This document shows positions 1-10,599 of a stretch of DNA of 64,000 bases, one piece after another. The notes beneath the pieces are model-generated. The model ran no database searches and had not been told where the DNA came from. It saw only the letters and a program-made list of their open reading frames with translations. Both the position numbers and the translations under genes were made by a program. The first letter of the stretch is position 1; each line of letters opens with the position of its first letter. The DNA is from CAWCUZ01 sp963798795 (lineage in GTDB: Bacteria; Acidobacteriota; Vicinamibacteria; Vicinamibacterales; SCN-69-37). The stretch is taken from assembly GCA_963798795.1 (NCBI GenBank), contig CAWCUZ010000002.1, positions 496,001 to 560,000 on the forward strand, read 5' to 3'.

Positions 1-248
1 TCGGTCGTGCCCGGCGCCGGCGTGCCCAGGATCGGGAACGTCACGGCGTAGCCGTTGTTGCCGCACGAAGCCGAGTAGGCCACCTGCGACGACGTGACGA
101 CCTTCAGCGACGCAATCGCCGACGTCTCGTTGCCCGTCATGCGGGCGCGCAGCAGGCCCGGCACCGCGATCGCCGCGATGATGCTGATGATCGCGACGAC
201 GATCAGCAGCTCGATCAGCGTAAAGCCCTGTTCTCCTTTGCCCTTCAT
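1..248 (-). CDS. pilA: type IV pilin precursor PilA, 3' end outside the window
   Basis: Structural pilin of a type IV pilus, exported as a prepilin and processed by the PilD peptidase. About 82 N-terminal residues are visible. A short charged leader (MKGKGEQG) is followed directly by the class III signal FTLIELLIVV, with the Glu at mature position 5 that is typical of type IVa pilins. Next comes the hydrophobic assembly helix, then PGLLRARMTGNET and a polar part with one Cys before the window ends. The gene follows pilB-pilT-pilC on the same strand and has its own sigma-54-like promoter upstream, as is usual for pilA. The frame is intact, unlike its neighbours. A minor pilin or pseudopilin cannot be excluded without the C-terminus. 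Confidence 0.88.
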   Translation of the reverse strand, partial: MKGKGEQGFTLIELLIVVAIISIIAAIAVPGLLRARMTGNETSAIASLKVVTSSQVAYSASCGNNGYAVTFPILGTPAPGTT

Positions 249-365
249 GTCTCTGCTCTCCTCACCAATTGAAAAAATGCTCCGACCTTCGCTGCGCGCG
301 CGCGGCCTGCGTCCGGGGTGATTCCCAGCATGCCGACATCGCTGCCGCCGGCGCCTGCCTGTCAA

Positions 366-381
366 GGCAACCTTGGTACCA
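366..381 (-). promoter_or_regulatory. sigma-54 (-24/-12) promoter of pilA
   Basis: Read on the minus strand the site is TGGTACC-AAGG-TTGCC. It keeps the GG and GC dinucleotides with exactly ten bases between them and matches TGGCACG-N4-TTGC at all but two positions. Transcription would start near 354, giving a leader of about 105 bases before pilA. PilR/RpoN control of pilA is well known in other bacteria, so this fits. The remaining sequence between pilC and pilA (249-559) shows no gene; AGGAG stands just upstream of the pilA ATG as a ribosome binding site. Confidence 0.65.
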
Positions 382-559
382 GCAGTGCCGCCCGGCTCCC
401 CGGCCCGACAACGTCCCTTGCAACTCCAGCTACTTACTACGTCGACTGCCACCTGCCTGCACGGTCCGCGCCGGCTCGCTGGCATCCGCCGCGAGAACCG
501 TCGACCGGACTCACAGATTTGACTCAGCCGACCCGCCAACGCTTTTGACACGGCTCTAG

Positions 560-1763
560 GATGCGACAGTTGGTTGATCAGGTCGAACAGCGGCAGGTAC
601 ATCGAGATGACGATGCCGCCGACGATGACGCCGAGGAACGCGATGAGGACGGGCTCGAGAACGTCAGCAGGCCCGCCACCGCCACGTCCACTTCCTCCTC
701 ATAGAACTCCGCAATCTTGGCGAGCATCGTGTCGAGCGCGCCCGTGCTCTCGCCGGCGCCGATCATCTGCGACACCATCGGCGGGAACACGCCGGTCGCG
801 CGCAGCGGGCGCGGCGATCGTCTCGCCGCGCTCGATCCGCCCGCGCACCTGGACGGATGGCCGGCTCGATGACGGCGTTGCCCGGCGGTCTTCGCCGTGA
901 TGTCGAGGCCGTCGAGGATCGGCACGCCCGAACTGGATCAGCGTGCCGAGCGTGCGGCAGAACCGCGCGACCGCCACCTTGCGCAGGATCTTGCCGACGA
1001 GCGGCATGCGCAGCAGCATGCCGGTCGATGCGCATCCGGCCCGGCGTCGGTGGCGTAGTACCGCCGGATCAGGTACGAGCCCGCCGATGAAGCCGGCCAC
1101 CAGGAACGGCATGGCGATGATGAGCTCCTTGCTGATCCAGATGACGATGCGCGTCGCAAGCGGCAGCGTGGCGTTCAGGCCTTCGAACAGCGCCGTGAAC
1201 GTCGGGATGACCTTCCACAGAATGACCATGACGACGACGGCCGCGATGCTGAAGGACGGCGATCGGGTAGATCATCGCCGACCGGACCTGCGACTGCAGC
1301 TTGGCCTGCTTCTCGATGAAGGTCGCCAGGCGCTTGAGGATGGCGTCGAGGATGCCGCCGGCCTCGCCCGCGGCCACCATGTTCGTGTAGAGCGTGTCGA
1401 ACGCGTACGGCCGCTTCTGCATCGCGTCGGCGAGCGAGGCGCCCGCCTCCACGTCGAGCGCGGACCGCGTCGATCGCCTGGGCCAGCCGCTTGTCGGGCT
1501 CTTCCTTGGCAAGCAGCTCCAGGCACTGCACCAGCGGCAGGCCCGCGTCGATCATGACGGAGAACTGCCGCGTGAAGATGGCGAGGCTGCGCGCCGTTGA
1601 CGCGCCGCGGAGCGCCTGCTGCTTGGCGGCGGTCGCCATCTTGGTCACGAGGATCTGTTCCCGCCGCAGCGCGGCGGCCAGCGCCTCGCTGCGAATCGGC
1701 GGCGCGCTCGCCCTGGACGATTTGTCCGGCGCGCGTCCGGCCCACGAAGGCAAACGTCGTCAT
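560..1763 (-). CDS. pilC: type IV pilus inner-membrane platform PilC, frame broken by many indels
   Basis: PilC/GspF-type platform protein that anchors the pilus motor in the inner membrane. Fragments in changing frames line up in family order: MTTFAFVGRTRAGQIVQGE at the start, then FTRQFSVMIDAGLPLVQ, GEAGGILDAILKRLATFIEK, VIPTFTALFEGLNATLPL, MISQM-like MVSQMIGAGESTGALD, and at the end IVISMYLPLFDLINQLS. The total span equals about 400 codons, the usual PilC length. The start has an excellent site, AGGAGG six bases upstream. At least seven single-base shifts are needed to read through. They are more likely sequence errors than gene decay, because every conserved block is still present. The exact stop is uncertain. 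Confidence 0.75.
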
Positions 1764-1834
1764 CGGACCTCCTGCACGACGCGCGCGCGCCGCGGTGGGC
1801 GTTGGCGGCGACCTGCGGGCACGCCGCGGCGCGA

Positions 1835-2897
1835 TCAGCGTGGTCGAGTTCGTCGCGGTTCGACGAGGTCGCCAGCGCCACGTCGCGGGTGACGAGCCGG
1901 CGCTCGACCAGCCGCGCGAGCGACTGGTTCATCGTCTGCATGCCCGTGGGCTGCTCCTGGCCGGCCTGCATGGCGCCGTAGATCTGGTGAATCTTGTCGT
2001 CGCGGATCAGGTTGCGGATCGCCGGGAGTCGCGCACGAGAATCTCGAGCGCCGCCACGCGGCCCTTGCCGGCCGCCTTGGGCAGCAGCGCCTGACACACG
2101 ATGCCCTCGAGCACGAGCGAGAGCTGCGTGCGGATCTGCGCCTGCTGGTGCGCCGGGAAGGCGTCGATGATGCGGGTGACGCGTCTGCGCGGCCGAGTTC
2201 GTGTGCAGCGTCGCCAGCGTCAGGTGGCCGGTCTCGGCCAGCTTCAGCGCCGCCTCCATCGTCTCGAGGTCGCGCATTTCGCCGACGAGCACGACGTCGG
2301 GGTCTTCGCGCAGCGCGGCGCGCAGCGCCTTGCTGAAGCTCTGCGTGTCGGCGTGCAGCTCGCGCTGGTTGACGAGCGCGCGCTTGTGCTGGTGCAGGTA
2401 CTCGATCGGGTCCTCGATGGTCAGGATGTGCGCCGGGCCGGCCGTTGTTGATCCGGTCGATCATCGCCGCGAGCGTCGTCGACTTGCCGCTGCCGGTCGG
2501 CCCGGTCACGAGCACCAGGCCGCGCGGCCGATCCGCCAGTTCGGCCAGGACGGGCGGCAGCCCGAGCTCCTCGAGCGTGCCGGATCTTCTCCGGAATCAG
2601 CCGGAAGACCGCGCCGACCGCGCCCTTCTGGTTGAAGACGTTGCAGCGGAAGCGGCCGACGCCGCGCAGGCCGAACGCCATGTCGAGCTCCCAGGTCTCC
2701 TCGAACTTCTTCTTCTGCGCGTCGGTGAGCACGCTGTAGGCGAGCGACTTGGTCTGACGTCGGGCGTCAGCGGCGGCAGGTCGAGCCGCTCGCAGCTGGC
2801 CGTCGACACGGACCTGCGGGCGGCGAGCCGATGGACAGGTGCAGGTCGGAGCCGCCGAGCTCGAGCGTGGTCTTCAGCAAATCGGGCAGGGTTGCAC

Positions 2898-2901
<4 letters not shown>
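1835..2901 (-). CDS. pilT: pilus retraction ATPase PilT, frame broken by indels
   Basis: Hexameric secretion-type ATPase that powers pilus retraction. A GTG start at 2901 overlaps the pilB stop (GTGA) and begins VSATLPDLLKTTLELGGSDL, the standard PilT N-terminus with the GASDLH-like block. Further pieces are MLTDAQKKKFEETWELD, FRCNVFNQKGAVGAVFRLIP, Walker A GPTGSGKSTT, the Asp/Walker B region LVGEMRDLETMEAALKLAET, the His-box ATLHTNSA, and the C-terminus MQTMNQSLARLVERRLVTRD. About five frame changes are needed over roughly 355 codons. PilU or another PilT paralogue is possible, but the position between pilB and pilC argues for PilT. Confidence 0.78.
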
Positions 2902-4665
<1,764 letters not shown>

Positions 4666-4715
4666 GGTGTCGGCCGGAACCCTTCCCCGGCATCGACACG
4701 GTCACCGCCCCGGTT

Positions 4716-5694
4716 TCAGTATCCGGCGCGCAAGGCGACGCCGAATCCGCGCTCTCCCTCGGTCCGGCTGTGCGTGTAGTGCACGTCCAGCCACACGTTC
4801 GGCCGGACCAACACGCTGGCGCCGGTGGCCAGCGTCGCACGCCGATCTCCCTTCGAGATTCCAGCGGGCGCCGCCGCGCACCATGACGCGACTGCCCAGG
4901 CGCTCTTCACCGCCCGCGGCAATCACCCGACGAAGGCCGCCCCGGAGGTCGACCGTGTCCAGGTCCACGTCCATAGCAAGGGTCAGGCCATCGGCGGGAA
5001 ACGCGGCCACGCCCAATCGCGTCTGCCGCTGAAGCTGTACTGACGAATCTGCAAGTCCCGGGAAGCTGGGCTGCCGCAGATTCCGCGACGTCACGCCCAC
5101 GCGGACCCGCGACAGATCGGCCATGACGCCCAGGTCCAGATCGAACCGACCCGTGGTCCGGCCGTCGCGCCCCATCGCGGCGTCCAGCGCGTCATGGGCG
5201 GTGGCGCCTGTAACTGGCTCTGAGGCAATGGTTCCGCGCACATACTTCAGCGTGGAGCCGACGACGAGCCCGGGCACGACCGTCTGCAGCAGGGTGGCGC
5301 CCCATTGGCTGGTGCGGAGCGTCGTGGCTACGGTGTCTCCGCTCCCCGAATCAGGGACGAGCGCCACTGTTTCGAGACGGGCATACGAAAATCCGATTGG
5401 CCAGGTGCCCAAACTCATGAAACGCGCCGAGCGCGCATCGGGTCCGGCTTCGGGTGGCGCGCCGGGATCACCACTTCGAAACCGGACCCACTCAATTGTC
5501 ATCCCGAGCGGTCCGGCCGTCGCCAGGCCGGCGGGATTCCAGTAGACGGCGGTCGAATCATCCGCGACGGCCACGAAGGCGCCGGCCATTCCGAGCGCCC
5601 GGCTGCCGACCGATTCGAAGATCTGCTGGGCGCGTGCGGGGACCGGCCAGGCCAGTGCCGTCACAACAATTGCCGTGAGAAGTCGAACTCGCAT
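4716..5694 (-). CDS. PorV/FadL-like outer membrane beta-barrel protein, one frameshift near the end
   Basis: Predicted outer membrane barrel related to the PorV/UPF0164/FadL-like group. The start at 5694 gives MRVRLLTAIVVTALAWPV followed by PARAQQ, a clear signal peptide. Just after it comes ALGMAGAFVAVADDSTAVYW and NPAGLA, the hallmark N-terminal plug motif of this group. The last strands (PNVWLDVHYTHSRTEGERGF, ending ALRAGY) are read in another frame; one extra base in a GGG run near 4850 explains this. About 325 residues in total. It lies directly upstream of pilB on the same strand, so cotranscription with the pilus genes is possible. The substrate is unknown. Confidence 0.62.
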
Positions 5695-5713
5695 GGCGTT
5701 CAGACTAACACCA

Positions 5714-5785
5714 GGTCCCTCGGGTCCCTCGGGTCCCTCGGGTCCGTCGGGTCCGTCGGGTCCGTCAGGTCCTTCGGGTCCGTTC
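5714..5785. repeat. 9-bp tandem repeat GGTCCSTCG, about eight copies
   Basis: Eight consecutive units of GGTCCCTCG or GGTCCGTCG, with two degenerate extra units near 5826-5845. The array fills the divergent gap between the PorV-like gene and the Yip1 gene (5695-5936). Because the unit is nine bases and lacks stops, all frames stay open through it. The minus frame would read Gly-Pro-Glu/Asp, but this lies upstream of a proper start and signal peptide, so I do not treat it as coding. A TAGAAT -10-like box at 5887-5892 may serve the downstream gene. Confidence 0.85.
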
Positions 5786-5936
5786 GCCATTGAAGATTGC
5801 CAATAGCCGATTGCCGGTACCACCTCGGTCCCTGGGGTCCTTCGGCCGGAACTTGCGCCAACCAGGTCCGTATGTCCAACCGACGGTAGAATAGGGGGAT
5901 TGGTCGTCGGCTGATTCCCTGCAGGAGCCCCCCGTC

Positions 5937-6689
5937 ATGAACGAGTCCCCAGCCGTTTCCGCGATCCCTGCTCCGCCCGTTCCCGGTCTGTTCGCCCGCC
6001 TGGGGGGAGTGGTGGTGTCGCCGCGCACGACGTTCGAGCGGCTGCTGCCGCAGCCGAAGGTGCTGGGCGCGATGGCGTTCGTCACGTTCGTGTCGTTTGC
6101 CCTGGCGGCGGGTTTCATGTCGACCGAGCGGGGGCGCAACGCGTTCTTCGCCCGGATGTACCAGTCGCTGCAGGAGCGGCAGCTCCCGGCCCAGCAGATG
6201 GAGCAGCAGCAGCGCGGCCTGGAGCAGTTCCAGCAGATGGCGACGCAGCGTCCGGGGCTGTTCGTGTTCTTCCTGTCGGTGAGCAACCTGATCATCATCC
6301 CGCTGTTCCAGGTGGCGATTGCGGGCGTGGTGTTCCTCATCTTCAACGTCGTAATGGGCGGTACCGCGACGTACAAACAGGTGCTGGCGGTCGTGGCGCA
6401 CGCAGGCATCATCACGACGCTCCAGCAGCTCGTGACGACGCCGCTCAACTTCGCGCGCGGCACGATGGTCAGCGCGACGAATTTCTCGGTGCTGCTGCCG
6501 ATGGTGGACCCGTCGACGCTGCTCGGTCATTTTCTCGTCTTCATGGATCTGTTCGCATTCTGGGGCCTGGCCGTGCTCGCCATCGGCCTGTCGGTGCTCT
6601 ACCGGCGCAAGACCGGCGGCATCGCGACGGCCCTGTTCGTCATCTACGGGCTGATCGCCCTGGGTTTTGCCCTTCTCTCCAGCAGGTAA
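5937..6689 (+). CDS. Yip1-domain integral membrane protein
   Basis: Membrane protein of 250 residues resembling the Yip1 family. A Pro-rich N-terminus and the block GVVVSPRTTFERLLPQPK (the typical W/P-x-x-T-F entry motif) are followed by about five hydrophobic segments: roughly residues 42-60, 115-140, 147-165, 185-215 and 225-247. It sits three bases upstream of a MacA-type adaptor gene and so probably belongs to the same transcript. Family members often accompany efflux or export gene sets; the biochemical role is unknown. Confidence 0.7.
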   Translation: MNESPAVSAIPAPPVPGLFARLGGVVVSPRTTFERLLPQPKVLGAMAFVTFVSFALAAGFMSTERGRNAFFARMYQSLQERQLPAQQMEQQQRGLEQFQQMATQRPGLFVFFLSVSNLIIIPLFQVAIAGVVFLIFNVVMGGTATYKQVLAVVAHAGIITTLQQLVTTPLNFARGTMVSATNFSVLLPMVDPSTLLGHFLVFMDLFAFWGLAVLAIGLSVLYRRKTGGIATALFVIYGLIALGFALLSSR

Positions 6690-6692
6690 TCG

Positions 6693-8045
6693 ATGACACG
6701 GAAGAAGCTCCTGATCGGCCTGGGCATCGTCGCGGTGCTCGCGGTGATCGTGTACGCGAACATCAAGTACAACCGCACTCCCGGGATCGCGGTCACGGCC
6801 GAGAAGATCCAGAAGCGCGATCTCCAGGCCATCGTTCCCGTGAGCGGCACGATCCAGCCCAAGCGATCGGTCAACGTGAGCGCGGAAACGTCGGGCAAAG
6901 TGGTGGAGCTGGCGGTGGACGAGGGCGATCGGGTCGCGAAGGGCCAGTTCCTGCTCCAGATCGATCCGCGCAATCTTCAGAGCACGCTCGACAACCGGCA
7001 GGCAAGCCTCGACGCGGCACAGTCGCAGCTCGAGCAGACGAAGCAGCAGGTGGAGAACGCCAAGCTGGCGCTGAAGCTGGCGCAGGACACGTTCACGCGT
7101 CAGGAGCAGCAGTACCAGGCGAATCTGATCAGCCGCGACGTGTACGAGCGGGCGCAGAACGACGTGCGGGTCGCCGAAACCAACCTGCTGCAGGCCCAGC
7201 AGTCGGTGCGGACGCAGGAGACGCGGATCAAGCAGGAGAACGCCAACCTCGAGAGCGCCCGCTACGACCTCAACAAGGTGCGCATCGAGTCGCCGATCGA
7301 CGGCATCGTGACGCGCCGGAACATCGAGGCGGGCGAAACCGCCATGATCGGGACGATGAACAACGCCGGCACCGTGCTGCTGACGATTGCGGACATGTCG
7401 GTGATCGAGGCGCAGGTCGACGTGGACGAAACGGACATTCCGTACGTGAAGATCGGCCAGCCCGCCAGCGTGACGATCGACGCGCTGCCCGACCAGACGT
7501 TCGCCGGGAAGGTGACCGAAGTCGGCAACAGCCCGATTCAGGCCACGGGCAGCACGACGACGCGCGCCACCAATTTCCGCGTCGTGGTGACGATCGACGG
7601 CGAGGTGCCGAACGTGCGGCCGGGATTCAGCTGTTCGGCCACGATCACGACGGCGACCCGCACGCAAGCCGTGTCGGTGCCGATCCAGGCGACCACAGTG
7701 CGCGAGATGGTGGTCGACCCCGAGGGGCAGCTCGTCCGGGCCGAGCCGCCGGCGCCGGGCCAGCCGCCGCGGCCGCCGAGCGCCTCGTCGGCCGAACTGA
7801 AACCGGGGCAGTCGCGCAAGGAACTGGAGGGCGTGTTTCTCGTCAAGAACGGACGGGCGGTGTTCACGCCCATCAAGACCGGCATCGCGGGTGAGAAGTA
7901 TTTCGAGGTGCTGCAGGGGCTGAAGCCCGGCGACGAGGTCATCACCGGCCCGTTCGCGTCGGTCCGGACGCTGAAAGACGGCGACCAGGTGAAGGTCACC
8001 GAGGCCGGCGCCCTGCCCGCCGCCGCCACGACGGCGGGAGGGTAA
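6693..8045 (+). CDS. periplasmic adaptor (membrane fusion) protein of a MacAB/RND-type exporter
   Basis: HlyD/MacA-like adaptor of 450 residues, anchored by one N-terminal helix (residues 5-22, LLIGLGIVAVLAVIVYA) and extending into the periplasm to link inner-membrane permeases to an outer-membrane channel. Domains in order: a lipoyl half-motif (VSAETSGKVVELAVDEGDRV), a long Gln/Ala-rich coiled-coil hairpin at about 95-190, the second lipoyl half (VRIESPIDGIVTRRNIEAGE), a beta-barrel region (VIEAQVDVDETDIPYVKIGQ), and a membrane-proximal domain with a Pro-rich insert around residue 350. Its stop overlaps the ATG of the next permease (TAATG), so translation is probably coupled. Confidence 0.88.
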   Translation: MTRKKLLIGLGIVAVLAVIVYANIKYNRTPGIAVTAEKIQKRDLQAIVPVSGTIQPKRSVNVSAETSGKVVELAVDEGDRVAKGQFLLQIDPRNLQSTLDNRQASLDAAQSQLEQTKQQVENAKLALKLAQDTFTRQEQQYQANLISRDVYERAQNDVRVAETNLLQAQQSVRTQETRIKQENANLESARYDLNKVRIESPIDGIVTRRNIEAGETAMIGTMNNAGTVLLTIADMSVIEAQVDVDETDIPYVKIGQPASVTIDALPDQTFAGKVTEVGNSPIQATGSTTTRATNFRVVVTIDGEVPNVRPGFSCSATITTATRTQAVSVPIQATTVREMVVDPEGQLVRAEPPAPGQPPRPPSASSAELKPGQSRKELEGVFLVKNGRAVFTPIKTGIAGEKYFEVLQGLKPGDEVITGPFASVRTLKDGDQVKVTEAGALPAAATTAGG

Positions 8046-9268
8046 TGCAGCCGTACGTCGAAGCCGCCGGCATCGCCCTCCAGGCGATCTGGGCGAGCAA
8101 GCTGCGCTCGCTGATGACGGTGCTGGGCAACATCGTGGCGGTGACCTCCATCATCGCCGTGGTATCGCTCGTGCAGGGGCTGGACGCGAGCGTGGAAGAC
8201 GCCATCCAGTCGGGCTTCACGCCGGATTCGTTCTCGGTGACGCGGTCGGGCCCGGTCTTCACGGAGGAGGAACAGCAGCGGGCCCAGAGCAATCCGCGGG
8301 TCTCGCTCGACGACGCGGACGCGATCCGGCGGTACGCGCCGACGGTCGCGATGGTGATGGCGCAGGGGCGCGCCGGCGCCCAGGTGCGGTACCGGGACCA
8401 GTCGCTCGACTCGGTGAGCGTCCAGGGGGTCACCAAAGAGTTCAACCTGCTGCCGACGACGAACATCGCGCGCGGCCGGCCGATCACGCCGGCGGAATTC
8501 GACGCCGGACGGTACGTGGCCGTGATCGGCTACGACATCGCGGATCGGCTGTTCGGGCCGGTGGACCCCCTGGGCAAGACACTGATCGTCGGCGGCGTGC
8601 ACTTCGAAGTACTCGGCGTCGCCGCGCAGACGGGCGCGATTTTCGGGCAGTCGCAGGACGAGTACGTCGTGATTCCGCTCCGCGCCTTCCAGCATCTGTT
8701 CGGCGCGCGCCAGTCGCTGCAGCTCACCATCCGCCCGCGCGATCCGTCGCTCGTGCGCACGGCCATTGACGAGACGACGATGGCGCTCCGGATCGAACGC
8801 CGGCTCCGGCCGAAGGAGCCCGACAACTTCGGCGTCCTGACGTCGGACACGTTCCTCGATCTCTACAACCAGGCGACGAGCGGCATCTTCGCCGTGCTCA
8901 TCGGCGTGGTCGGGCTGTCGCTGGTGGTTGGCGGGATCGTCATCATGAACATCATGCTGATGGTCGTGACGGAGCGGACGCGCGAGATCGGGCTGCGCAA
9001 GTCGCTGGGCGCCCGCCGCCGCGACATCCTGTGGCAGATCCTGACCGAGTCGATCACGCTGTCGACGTTCGGCGGCATCGTGGGCACCGGGCTCGGGTTC
9101 CTGGTGGCGATGGCCATCGCGGCGATGACGGTGTTCCCGGCGGCGGTGGAGCCCTGGTCGGTGGCGCTCGGCGTGTCGATGACGGCCGTCGTCGGGCTGT
9201 TCTTCGGGATCTATCCCGCGATGCGGGCGGCTGCGCTCGACCCGATCGAAGCGCTGCGGCGCGAGTAA
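8045..9268 (+). CDS. MacB/FtsX-type ABC transporter permease, first of a pair
   Basis: Permease of 407 residues with the MacB architecture: an N-terminal segment and first transmembrane helix (LRSLMTVLGNIVAVTSIIAV), a large periplasmic MacB_PCD domain (about 55-270), and three C-terminal transmembrane helices of an FtsX domain containing the conserved TERTREIGLRKSLGARRRDI. It ends PAMRAAALDPIEALRRE, the standard family ending. It has no nucleotide-binding domain. It is translationally coupled to the adaptor upstream and followed after four bases by a second permease. Confidence 0.88.
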   Translation: MQPYVEAAGIALQAIWASKLRSLMTVLGNIVAVTSIIAVVSLVQGLDASVEDAIQSGFTPDSFSVTRSGPVFTEEEQQRAQSNPRVSLDDADAIRRYAPTVAMVMAQGRAGAQVRYRDQSLDSVSVQGVTKEFNLLPTTNIARGRPITPAEFDAGRYVAVIGYDIADRLFGPVDPLGKTLIVGGVHFEVLGVAAQTGAIFGQSQDEYVVIPLRAFQHLFGARQSLQLTIRPRDPSLVRTAIDETTMALRIERRLRPKEPDNFGVLTSDTFLDLYNQATSGIFAVLIGVVGLSLVVGGIVIMNIMLMVVTERTREIGLRKSLGARRRDILWQILTESITLSTFGGIVGTGLGFLVAMAIAAMTVFPAAVEPWSVALGVSMTAVVGLFFGIYPAMRAAALDPIEALRRE

Positions 9269-9272
9269 CCCG

Positions 9273-10547
9273 ATGCGCTGGAGCCTGTTCGACGAAATCG
9301 TGCGGATGTCGTGGGAGACGCTGCGCGGCAACAAGATGCGATCGGCGCTGACCGTGCTGGGGGTCGTCATCGGCATCACGTCCATCGTGGGGATCACGGC
9401 GCTCATCCGCGGACTGGACCAGTCGATCAAGGACTCGATCCGGACGATCGGGCCCGACACCATTTTCGTGTCCAAGTTCTCCGGCATCAGCCTGTCGTCC
9501 GGCACCGAGATGGACGAGCTGCTCAAGCGGCCCAACGTCACACCGGAGGACGCCGCCGCCATCGAGCGGAACGCGCCGGGCATCGAGATGGTCGACATCA
9601 TCATCGGCCAGGGCGGCCAGACCGCGCGCATCAGCTATCGCGACCAGCACACGAAGGGGATGCAGGTGTTCGGCACGACGGAACGGTATCCGAGCGTGAC
9701 GCAGGTGCCGGTCGCGATGGGCCGGTTCTTCACGGCCTCGGAGGTGCAGCGGCACCGCCACGTCATCGTGCTGGGCCAGGCGCCGTACCAGGCGCTGTTC
9801 CCGATGCAGGACCCGATCGGACAGCACGTGCGGCTGGGCCAGGACGACTACGAGGTGGTGGGCGTGATGGCGAAGCGGCCGAGCCTGGGCGGTTTCGGCA
9901 CGGGCGCCGACGAGTTCGCGATTATTCCGCACACGGCCTACCAGCGGCAGTTCGGCATCCAGGCGTCGCGCATCGGGCGCGGCGAGTTCCGGCCGATCAT
10001 GCTCGGAGCGGTCCCGCGCGCGGGCGTGTCGCGCGAGGAGGCGATGCGGCAGGTCGAGGAGGTGATGCGCGTCCGCCACGGGCTGCGCCTCGACGAGTCC
10101 GACGACTTCGACCTCGTCACCCAGGACGCCGTGCTCAAGCTGTGGGACCAGATCAGCCAGGCGACGTTCCTCGTGCTCGTCGGCATCTCGTCGATCGCCC
10201 TGATGGTCGGCGGGATCGGCGTGATGAGCATCATGACCATCAGCGTGACGGAGCGGACGCGGGAGATCGGGGTGCGCAAGGCGCTGGGCGCGCGTCGCGT
10301 CGAGATCCTCTGGCAGTTCCTGCTCGAAGCGGTCTTTCTGACCTCGGCCGGGGGCGCGCTCGGCATCCTGCTCGGCGCGGCGATCGGGCTGTCGGTGCAC
10401 TACCTCACGAGCTTTCCCGTTTCGCTGCCCTGGTGGTCGTTCGCCATCGGCATCGGGTTCTCGGCCGGCGTGGGCGTGTTCTTCGGGATGGTGCCTGCCA
10501 TCCGGGCCTCCCGGCTCGACCCCATCGAGGCGCTCCGGTACGAGTAG
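9273..10547 (+). CDS. MacB/FtsX-type ABC transporter permease, second of a pair
   Basis: Paralogue of the preceding gene, 424 residues, with the same plan: LRGNKMRSALTVLGVVIGIT at the first membrane helix, a periplasmic MacB_PCD domain, then TERTREIGVRKALGARRVEI and the ending PAIRASRLDPIEALRYE. The pair could form a heterodimeric membrane core with the adaptor. An ATPase subunit, needed by every known MacB-like transporter, is not encoded between the Yip1 gene and here, so it must come from elsewhere in the genome. Confidence 0.88.
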   Translation: MRWSLFDEIVRMSWETLRGNKMRSALTVLGVVIGITSIVGITALIRGLDQSIKDSIRTIGPDTIFVSKFSGISLSSGTEMDELLKRPNVTPEDAAAIERNAPGIEMVDIIIGQGGQTARISYRDQHTKGMQVFGTTERYPSVTQVPVAMGRFFTASEVQRHRHVIVLGQAPYQALFPMQDPIGQHVRLGQDDYEVVGVMAKRPSLGGFGTGADEFAIIPHTAYQRQFGIQASRIGRGEFRPIMLGAVPRAGVSREEAMRQVEEVMRVRHGLRLDESDDFDLVTQDAVLKLWDQISQATFLVLVGISSIALMVGGIGVMSIMTISVTERTREIGVRKALGARRVEILWQFLLEAVFLTSAGGALGILLGAAIGLSVHYLTSFPVSLPWWSFAIGIGFSAGVGVFFGMVPAIRASRLDPIEALRYE

Positions 10548-10567
10548 GCCACGAGCGCCGGATCGGG

Positions 10568-10576
10568 TGCTATAAC
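10568..10576 (+). promoter_or_regulatory. extended -10 promoter element before the EF-G paralogue
   Basis: TGCTATAAC matches the extended -10 pattern TGNTATAAT at all but the last base. No good -35 box lies 17 bases upstream, as is common when the TG extension is present. It is followed by a GGAGGA ribosome binding site (10585-10590) nine bases before the ATG at 10600. Confidence 0.4.
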
Positions 10577-10599
10577 ATGCGCTGGGAGGACACTCGGTC

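Noticed and set aside
5700..5823. Collagen-like Gly-Pro-Glu/Asp coding sequence
   Set aside because: The frame lies upstream of a proper ATG with signal peptide for the PorV-like protein, and the tandem repeat is open in every frame, so coding is not supported.
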